Below, piece by piece: positions 14,595 to 20,480 of a stretch of 36,195 nucleotides of DNA. The DNA is from CALCKU01 sp964534845 (GTDB lineage: Bacteria > Pseudomonadota > Alphaproteobacteria > Caulobacterales > Maricaulaceae). The notes under the pieces are model-generated. The model ran no database searches. It worked only from the letters and a program-made list of their open reading frames with translations, and was not told the DNA's origin. The stretch is from positions 1 to 36,195 of the forward strand of contig CAZHPV010000021.1 of NCBI GenBank assembly GCA_964534845.1. The letters are read 5' to 3'. Position 1 is the first letter of the stretch, and each line of letters begins with the position of its first letter. The translations under genes and the position numbers were made by a program.

Positions 14595-15533
14595 TCAATA
14601 GACGAAATTTAAAGGCTGTGTTGCCTTAATTTCAAAGGGCGCACCGCTAAGCGTAATGTCTTCACCGTCCAGAATAGCCGGCCCGTCATAGCGATATTTT
14701 AAACCATGGGTGTTCCAGCTTAATATACCGTCGCGCGATCTGTCTTTTTCCTTATGGCCCAACCAAAGACCCGCGGCATTTCGGGGTAAGTTGCGTGCAT
14801 TTTGGCCTGCATATAAAACCCGTAAAGGCGCATCTTCCGTGCCGGTAAAAGGATCAAGCCCTAAAATCAGTCCCGGTAAGGTGGTGACTAATGTGCCTAA
14901 ATGGTCTTCGTTTAAGTCATGGCTTCCACTTTGTACGGAGATCGTCGTATTGTGGAGGACATCGTTTTTCCTGCCACTCACACCACGCAAAATGCCTCCC
15001 GCAACGGCGAGAGAACCACCAATCCCGCGTTTATGGAGTTTGTTTTTGGTAAAGGCTGTGATCATTGGCACGGCGCCTGTCGAGAATAAAAATCCATATT
15101 GACGCGTTTGGCCTTGTTGGACCTCAATCATGGCTGTCGAGCGTTTTTTAATATTTTTGCCTTTTAGTGCCGCCATAATCGCATTTTCGTGCCGATGTTT
15201 CAGGCCGATATTTTTAGCAATCTGGTTCGTCATACCGCCGGGAACGAGTGTGACGTCTGGAAAGTCAGCTTGCTTGTCTTTATTCTGTGTCTGTGTGCGC
15301 ATAAATTCGGTTAGGACGGTTTGAACAGTACCGTCGCCGCCTTCTATAAAAATATGTGTAGGGGCATCTGTAACGGGCGTTAGTCGTGCGGCTAGATTTT
15401 TGTCTTTTCCGATCGTATACAAAGCAATATCGACTTCATGTGATGTTATATTACGTTTATACAGACTGTTAAGAAGAGACCCTGATTTGGCGATGGTCGC
15501 ACTCTGGGGGTTGACGATAAATAATACCGCCAT
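14595..15533 (-). CDS. Diacylglycerol kinase family lipid kinase
   Basis: This 312-residue protein belongs to the DagK/YegS/sphingosine-kinase catalytic family, which phosphorylates a lipid hydroxyl with ATP. Seen in the sequence are the N-terminal LFIVNPQSA, the nucleotide-binding IFIEGGDGTVQTVL (GGDGT at 65-69), and VPGGMTNQIAKNIG (98-111), the usual P.GT.N..A motif with Met for Gly-Thr. A C-terminal beta-rich domain ends in LDGEDITLSGAPFEIKA. The ATG is 4 bases after the lptG stop and the end abuts the Tam41-like gene, so lptF, lptG, this kinase and the nucleotidyltransferase form one operon. The substrate could be diacylglycerol, ceramide (a family member acts as ceramide kinase in Caulobacter) or another lipid alcohol; sequence alone does not decide. 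Confidence 0.85.
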   Translation of the reverse strand: MAVLFIVNPQSATIAKSGSLLNSLYKRNITSHEVDIALYTIGKDKNLAARLTPVTDAPTHIFIEGGDGTVQTVLTEFMRTQTQNKDKQADFPDVTLVPGGMTNQIAKNIGLKHRHENAIMAALKGKNIKKRSTAMIEVQQGQTRQYGFLFSTGAVPMITAFTKNKLHKRGIGGSLAVAGGILRGVSGRKNDVLHNTTISVQSGSHDLNEDHLGTLVTTLPGLILGLDPFTGTEDAPLRVLYAGQNARNLPRNAAGLWLGHKEKDRSRDGILSWNTHGLKYRYDGPAILDGEDITLSGAPFEIKATQPLNFVY

Positions 15534-15537
15534 TGCC

Positions 15538-16620
15538 TTATCTTAGGCTTTCAGTGCGCAAGCACATATAGAGCCCGCCAAGGGCAAAACAGAGTAAGGG
15601 TATAGATATTGCCCAATTTACGGCTATTCCGCCGGATGCCGCGAAAGTCGACATAGCGCCGTCAATAATAAGGAACATGAAGCCCATTGTAATACCGATT
15701 ATAAGGGCTTTATCTCCACTGGCCTCTCGCCCGGTTTTTTGCATAAGTGGCACGGCACATATAAGTAGGATTAAGGCGGCTATGGGCCGTGTGAGGCGGT
15801 GTTTAAACCAAAAGGCATAGGCGAAACTCGGTTTAGAACCGGAATTGCCTTTGGCTCTAAATTGCTGCATGTCAGCCAAAGCAAGGTCTCTGGGTTCAGC
15901 GGCTAACCGCGCGATTGTGGCGGGTGTTTGTTTTGTGTCCCATGTCGAATTACCGGTTTGTTTCAGGGCGAGACGCGGTTCCCCGTCCGCGCCTTCTATG
16001 CGCAGTGACTGCACGCCGGAAAGTTCCCACAGGCCGTCTGAATATATGGCTTCATCTGCCCAGGTTACCGAGATAACTTCGCCGTTTTCATCCCGCTCGA
16101 AAAATTCTAAATTCCCAAGTCGGTCCATGCTGGGGCGTTGTCCGGCTCTGACAATGTCACCCGCTGAAGCAAGCCAGAGAGGCTTTTCATCAGAGACTGT
16201 TTTGGTTTTATATTCGCCAATGCCCCAAGTTTGTAAGGCTCTAACAGCAGGCGGCATGGCTGTATTGATAATAGCTATGGAGGTGAGCGCAACGCCAAGA
16301 ACGGCCGGGGTTAACAGTAAAACCTGCTTGGCAACGGAGATTCCAAATCCCAATAATGCCACTAATTCATGCTGTCTGATAAGTTTTACATAGACCAGTA
16401 AAATAGCCACCACTATTGTAAACATGAATATGCGGTCAAAAATCACGGGCGCTCGTAACATCATGTACCGGAAAGTATTCTCAAACCCTCCGCCGTCCGC
16501 CAGTATATCTCCCCCATTGGCAAGTGAATCGAGTAAGGCAATCAAAACCAGAAAGCCAAAGACGACAGTTAGCCAGATGAGTATGAAACTTTTGGATAAA
16601 TAGGTCGCTATCTTAAACAT
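15538..16620 (-). CDS. lptG: LPS export permease LptG
   Basis: LptG is one of the two inner-membrane permease subunits of the LptB2FG ABC transporter that extracts lipopolysaccharide and passes it to the LptC/LptA bridge. The protein has hydrophobic segments near residues 15-35, 55-75 and 95-120, a periplasmic beta-rich domain in the middle (about 130-260) and three C-terminal segments, with the typical FWFKHRLTRPIAALILLICAVP stretch in two parts around the Arg-Pro. The ATG at 16620 is chosen because GAGA lies at proper spacing and it gives the usual 360 residues; the longer frame would open with TTG. It overlaps the lptF end by 8 bases. The ATPase LptB is not in the window. Confidence 0.9.
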   Translation of the reverse strand: MFKIATYLSKSFILIWLTVVFGFLVLIALLDSLANGGDILADGGGFENTFRYMMLRAPVIFDRIFMFTIVVAILLVYVKLIRQHELVALLGFGISVAKQVLLLTPAVLGVALTSIAIINTAMPPAVRALQTWGIGEYKTKTVSDEKPLWLASAGDIVRAGQRPSMDRLGNLEFFERDENGEVISVTWADEAIYSDGLWELSGVQSLRIEGADGEPRLALKQTGNSTWDTKQTPATIARLAAEPRDLALADMQQFRAKGNSGSKPSFAYAFWFKHRLTRPIAALILLICAVPLMQKTGREASGDKALIIGITMGFMFLIIDGAMSTFAASGGIAVNWAISIPLLCFALGGLYMCLRTESLR

Positions 16621-17824
16621 CTGCATTCTCTGAATTAAAGAGCCTTGCAATGCGATGTCGGAATTTCTCGGTGATGTGGTTCATATAAAATGATACGGTC
16701 GTCAGGGGAGGCTGACCCATCTTATAAGCGCTTTTCCTAAATAGGTAGAAGGCAAAAATAGCTACGGCCAATATTATAGGCCAAATGCCAGCCCATGGTG
16801 GGATTTTGCCGCTCGCTCCGAGGCTTTGTCCGAATTCAAGCGCTTTTTGCAGGGTAACAAGCATAACAACGCCGACAAAAATACCGGCTGATGAGGGGTT
16901 GCGGCCATAATTTATGCCAAAGGGCACCGCGATAAAGGGTAGAATGAGTAAGAGAGCCGCGCGGCCTAAGCGTAAATGTAAAGCGGCGTTATTTACTGAA
17001 ACGGGCAGGTTGTTATACACTTCGCCAGAGCGGTTTTCATATAGCTCTATAGAGGTAAGTTCACGTTCATCATCGCCGCGAACACGAAACATAAGATCAG
17101 ATGCCGCTCCCGCCATGGCACTACTTTGGAAACTGAGGTCCCCGTTTAACTGTCTGTTTTCAACGATCTGATAAGCTTGTCCCTTGGCCAGCTGTAAAAC
17201 AGGTTCATTGGTTTGTTCCCTGACAATAAGTTTTCCTTCATTTGCTGTGGTTATTCGCACGCCGACCTGCTCATTGATCTCTTTATCCTTGAGTTTTTCA
17301 TAGATAAATATCGGGCCGATAGCGGTTCCGGGACGTTCCGTTCCTGCAAAAAATGTTGTCGCGCCGACGGTTGTGAATTTGCCTTCTCTTAAGGCCGCCG
17401 CAAAGGATTGCTGTTTTACCACATGGACGACTTCTCTGTAGTTATATCGCCCAATGGGTTGCATATAGCCTTCAATAAAAAGCGTTAGTATGGATAGGAT
17501 AATAGCCAGAAAGAAAAAGGGCTTGGTAAGATGAACGAGCGAAACGCCTGCACCTAAAGCTGCGGTAAGCTCGCTGGAACGACTAAACCTATCAATTGTT
17601 ATTATTGTACCCAATAATAACGCCATTGGGACGGCCATGCCCAAATAATGCGGTAAGAGGTTAATGACCATAGTGGTGGCCGCACTTGCGGGATCGGTGG
17701 AGTTAGAAACGATTTCGAAAATGCGCAAAAGTCTTTCAAGCAAAAGCACAACTATGGCGAAAACAATCAGTCCACCTATACTGATTATAGCGCGTTTCAA
17801 TAAATATCGATTGAGTCGTCCCAT
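16613..17824 (-). CDS. lptF: LPS export permease LptF
   Basis: LptF is the partner permease of LptG in the lipopolysaccharide transporter. The 403-residue protein opens with LNRYLLKRAIISIGGLIVF, has further membrane segments around 58-80 and 100-120, a periplasmic beta-jellyroll (about 130-265), and C-terminal segments after LGRAALLLILPFIAVPFGI. The tail is slightly longer than usual (about 25 polar residues). It is the first gene of the minus-strand operon that continues into lptG, a lipid kinase and a Tam41-like enzyme. It is transcribed away from the DUF2141 gene across a 114-base region containing a strong inverted repeat. Confidence 0.92.
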   Translation of the reverse strand: MGRLNRYLLKRAIISIGGLIVFAIVVLLLERLLRIFEIVSNSTDPASAATTMVINLLPHYLGMAVPMALLLGTIITIDRFSRSSELTAALGAGVSLVHLTKPFFFLAIILSILTLFIEGYMQPIGRYNYREVVHVVKQQSFAAALREGKFTTVGATTFFAGTERPGTAIGPIFIYEKLKDKEINEQVGVRITTANEGKLIVREQTNEPVLQLAKGQAYQIVENRQLNGDLSFQSSAMAGAASDLMFRVRGDDERELTSIELYENRSGEVYNNLPVSVNNAALHLRLGRAALLLILPFIAVPFGINYGRNPSSAGIFVGVVMLVTLQKALEFGQSLGASGKIPPWAGIWPIILAVAIFAFYLFRKSAYKMGQPPLTTVSFYMNHITEKFRHRIARLFNSENADV

Positions 17825-17864
17825 ATAGATTATGTTAAGGTTCCTGACTGCACATTACTCTTTA

Positions 17865-17896
17865 CAAATGGCATGTGTGTACCCATATGCCATTTG
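17865..17896. promoter_or_regulatory. Long inverted repeat in the lptF / DUF2141 divergent region
   Basis: CAAATGGCATGTG (17865-17877) pairs with CATATGCCATTTG (17884-17896), a 13-bp stem with a single G-T pair and a 6-base loop. It lies midway between the divergent starts at 17824 and 17939. It could be an operator for a dimeric regulator or a hairpin in a leader RNA; there is no T-run after it, so it is not a terminator. Confidence 0.55.
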
Positions 17897-17938
17897 GCTG
17901 GTTATAGTTATTCTAGTATCAGATAAAGGCCTAATGTT

Positions 17939-18499
17939 TTGAAATCAATTAATCTCTCAAAATTCATACAGTTTCGCGGCTTAGGTGTCGCCATGACAGC
18001 TTTTAGTGCCATTATATTAAGCCAGACGGCTTTTGGCCACCACGATACTCAATCTCTTGAACTTTATCCCAGAGATGCTTCCGATGCCTGTATAGCGGAT
18101 AGTTTACAAATCAGGGTTACAGTCAATAATGTCTCACATGTCGGACTAATGAAGCTTGAGCTATATGCAGAAGAAGACGGCTTTCTCGAGAAAAAAGGAC
18201 GTTTACGGCGTGTGCGTGTCGAGGCGTTGGACGGCCCGCAGCTTATATGTATTAATGTTCCGACTGCGGGTGAATATGCGATTGCGGGGTACCATGATAT
18301 TGATGGTAATCGTAAGCTCAAGAAGAAGTGGGATTTTACGCCCAAAGAACCTTATGGATTGTCAAATAATCCCGAAATTAGAAAACGGCGCGTGCCAAAA
18401 TTTGAAGAGTCGGTGTTTGACGTTTTTGAAAATGGGGCTGATATTACCATCAATCTAGTTGACCTCGGCAAGAAGAAAGATAAAAACGACGACGAATAG
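17939..18499 (+). CDS. DUF2141 exported protein
   Basis: This 186-residue protein carries an N-terminal signal peptide (basic start, then MTAFSAIILSQTAFG, cleavage likely before HHD) and a DUF2141 domain. The recognisable part is the block GEYAIAGYHDIDGNRKLKKK, followed by TPKEPYGLSNNP and PKFEESVFDV, which is the family signature. DUF2141 proteins are small periplasmic beta-sandwich proteins of unknown function, often found near sterol/carotenoid or lipid genes. The start is TTG, because no in-frame ATG before residue 19 exists and the ATG there would lose the basic part of the signal peptide; AAAGG sits about 9 bases upstream. It may be the first gene of the long plus-strand lipid operon. 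Confidence 0.85.
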   Translation: MKSINLSKFIQFRGLGVAMTAFSAIILSQTAFGHHDTQSLELYPRDASDACIADSLQIRVTVNNVSHVGLMKLELYAEEDGFLEKKGRLRRVRVEALDGPQLICINVPTAGEYAIAGYHDIDGNRKLKKKWDFTPKEPYGLSNNPEIRKRRVPKFEESVFDVFENGADITINLVDLGKKKDKNDDE

Positions 18500-18501
18500 G
18501 T

Positions 18502-18528
18502 CGTCAGTTATGTTCTAATGCACTGACG
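18502..18528 (+). other. Hairpin between DUF2141 and GNAT genes
   Basis: CGTCAGT (18502-18508) and ACTGACG (18522-18528) make a 7-bp stem with a 13-base loop right after the DUF2141 stop. No T-run follows, so it may be a processing or stability element in the operon mRNA rather than a terminator. Confidence 0.35.
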
Positions 18529-18551
18529 CCTAACAATAACTTTGAGGGTTC

Positions 18552-19700
18552 ATGGCGGCATCAGAGATAAAAATTTTCGAGGCCAATAGTCGGACGGATA
18601 TTAGGGCGTTTTTAGAACTGCCCTACAGGCTTTACAGAAATCAAACAGCTTGGCACCCCCCGCTAATGTTTGAGCGCAAAGCGCAATTATCAACCAAGAC
18701 TAATCCCGATGCCCGCTCTATGGTTCGGCAACTTTTTCTTGCTAAGCGAGAAAATAGGGTGGTCGGACGTATAGCCGCTTTGATCAATCCGGCTCATCAA
18801 AAATACCATCAGGACGAAGCCGGGCATTTTGGCTATTTTGACTGTGAGGCTGATCCTGAAATCGGTGCCGCTTTGCTGGCAGTGGCTGAGACATGGCTTA
18901 AAGCCGCTGGGTGTAAAAAAATTATCGGCCCGGCGAGCCATAGTGTAAATGAGGAATGCGGCTTGCTTATCGACGGATTTGAATATCCGCCAGTTCTGTT
19001 AATGCCCTATGGTCGCGCTGATTATCAAGCTATGGTGGAAGGGGCCGGCTTTGAAAAAGCGATCGATATGATTGCATTTAATGCGGGTCTCCATGAAGGC
19101 TTTCCCCGACCTAAAATCGCAAGATCAATGGTCAAATTTGCCCGCAAAGCCCCGGAAATTTCATTCCGGAGTATGGATCGGAGCAATTTTAAATCCGAAG
19201 TCAAATTGGCTATGTCGATCATGAACGATGCCTGGTCTGATAATTGGGGTTTCGTACCTATTTCGGATGAACAAATAAATCATATGGCCAAAGAGATGAA
19301 GCCTTTGATTTTCCCCGAGGGTTTTCGCGTGGGTATGATAAATAATATACCGGTTGGCTTTGTTTGGATGATTCCGAATTTAAATGAAGCTATACGGGAT
19401 CTGGATGGGCGTTTATTGCCATTTGGCTGGGCGAAACTTGTGACCCGTCTAAAAGTGAGCGGGGTTAAAACGGCACGCATTCCGCTTATGGGTATAAAAA
19501 AAGAATATCAAAAAACGCGGCATGGTATCGCCGTTGTGGCTGCGCTTTGCGAAGATGTCTTTGAAGCGGGGCGCAAAAAAGGCTATTCCCATTGTGAGCT
19601 TTCTTGGATATTGGAGACGAATAAGAGCATGATCCGCATTTGTGAACACGCAAGTGCCAAGCCTTATAAAACCTATAGGATGTATGAAAAGTCTCTCTGA
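18552..19700 (+). CDS. GNAT-superfamily N-acyltransferase of the YghO-like type
   Basis: This 382-residue protein belongs to a large family of GNAT-fold proteins annotated as N-acetyltransferases or hypothetical. The pattern is seen as LPYRLYRNQTAWHPPL near the N-terminus, VGRIAALINPAHQKYH, GHFGYFDCEADPEIG, GPASHSVNEECGLLIDGF and PPVLLMPYGRADYQ, with a second half ending in ELSWILETNKSMIRICE. As I recall, bacterial ceramide synthase of Caulobacter belongs to this wider group, so an acyl-CoA or acyl-ACP dependent lipid N-acylation is possible, but acetyl transfer to another amine is equally open. It is the first enzyme gene of a packed lipid-related run and ends one base before the next ATG. 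Family call is good; substrate unknown. Confidence 0.75.
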   Translation: MAASEIKIFEANSRTDIRAFLELPYRLYRNQTAWHPPLMFERKAQLSTKTNPDARSMVRQLFLAKRENRVVGRIAALINPAHQKYHQDEAGHFGYFDCEADPEIGAALLAVAETWLKAAGCKKIIGPASHSVNEECGLLIDGFEYPPVLLMPYGRADYQAMVEGAGFEKAIDMIAFNAGLHEGFPRPKIARSMVKFARKAPEISFRSMDRSNFKSEVKLAMSIMNDAWSDNWGFVPISDEQINHMAKEMKPLIFPEGFRVGMINNIPVGFVWMIPNLNEAIRDLDGRLLPFGWAKLVTRLKVSGVKTARIPLMGIKKEYQKTRHGIAVVAALCEDVFEAGRKKGYSHCELSWILETNKSMIRICEHASAKPYKTYRMYEKSL

Positions 19701-19701
19701 T

Positions 19702-20361
19702 ATGAACGCGATCTCTGTACTTATATTAGCGGGGCAGCGCGAAGGTGTGGTTGATCCTTTATGCGCGCAGGCTGGAATTACGCGTAAGGCGGTTTTACCA
19801 ATAAATGGTCGGCCTATGATTGACTATGTTTTAGAGGCTTTAAGTCGAGCCGGTTTGAAGCAGCCTTTTCACATAAGTGGCTATAGCGCAGATCATGATA
19901 AACGTCTGGTACAGTCACCACAAGCCCCGGGGCCTGCGGGCAGTACATTAGCCGCTCTTACCCATCGGGACGAAAAAGGGGACCGTATAGACTTTCCGGT
20001 TATTGTAACCACCGCCGATCACCCCTTACTTAAAGCCGAAATGGTCGAGAGTTTTATCGAGGGGGCGCGGCAGTCTGGGGCTGATTTTTGTGTCGGTCTT
20101 GCCAGTCGAGAGACTATTCAGCCTGCCTATCCGGATATAAAGCGGACATATTTAAAATTCGCCGATATAGCGGTCTCAGGGTGTAATTTGTTTTATCTGG
20201 CGAACGAAAAAGGCGTAGAAGCTGTTAAGTTCTGGCAAAAAGCACAACATTATAGAAAACGTCCGATCAAACTGGCCAGTCAGTTTGGATGGCGCATTTT
20301 AATTGATTATGTGCTGGGGAAACTTACTTTGGACGGTGCTTTTATGCCTCTAACCATTTGA
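19702..20361 (+). CDS. MobA-like nucleotidyltransferase, apparently frameshifted near its end
   Basis: The protein begins ISVLILAGQREGVVDPLC and AGITRKAVLPINGRPMIDYVLEAL, the nucleotide-binding loop and Lys of the NTP_transf_3 (MobA-like) family, and keeps VIVTTADHPLL with the catalytic Asp. Such enzymes activate a phosphorylated alcohol or cofactor with CTP or GTP. The frame stops at 20361 (219 residues from the ATG at 19702; an ATG at 19684 with AGGA just before it is an alternative). The missing C-terminus is present in the next frame (20358-20480): it reads AAIDVDKPSDKRWVEAIL, the usual tail of this family. One extra T in the T-run at 20356-20359 would join the two. So this is either a sequencing error, a recent mutation or recoding. 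Confidence 0.75.
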   Translation: MNAISVLILAGQREGVVDPLCAQAGITRKAVLPINGRPMIDYVLEALSRAGLKQPFHISGYSADHDKRLVQSPQAPGPAGSTLAALTHRDEKGDRIDFPVIVTTADHPLLKAEMVESFIEGARQSGADFCVGLASRETIQPAYPDIKRTYLKFADIAVSGCNLFYLANEKGVEAVKFWQKAQHYRKRPIKLASQFGWRILIDYVLGKLTLDGAFMPLTI

Positions 20362-20480
20362 ATATTATAGCTAAACCCGTCTTGATTCCGATTGCCGAAG
20401 CCGCGATAGACGTTGATAAGCCCAGTGATAAGCGGTGGGTTGAGGCCATTCTAACCAAGCAAGACAGAGCCACATCATGA
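20358..20480 (+). pseudogene. Out-of-frame C-terminal piece of the MobA-like nucleotidyltransferase
   Basis: A 40-codon frame opens at TTG 20358, overlapping the TGA of the upstream frame, and ends in a TGA that overlaps the ATG of the flippase gene (ATGA at 20477-20480). Its sequence IAEAAIDVDKPSDKRWVEAIL matches the DVDxPxDxxxxExIL tail of nucleotidyltransferases, so it is the shifted end of the preceding gene rather than an independent small protein. If the frame is joined, the whole enzyme is about 260 residues and couples to the next gene by the standard 4-base overlap, as elsewhere in this operon. Confidence 0.7.

Noticed and set aside
15845..16393. Plus-strand frame of 182 codons
   Set aside because: It is the antisense shadow of lptG, which has clear family similarity.
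20358..20480. Independent 40-residue small protein with coupled start and stop
   Set aside because: Its sequence matches the C-terminal tail of the preceding nucleotidyltransferase family, so a frameshift is the simpler explanation.
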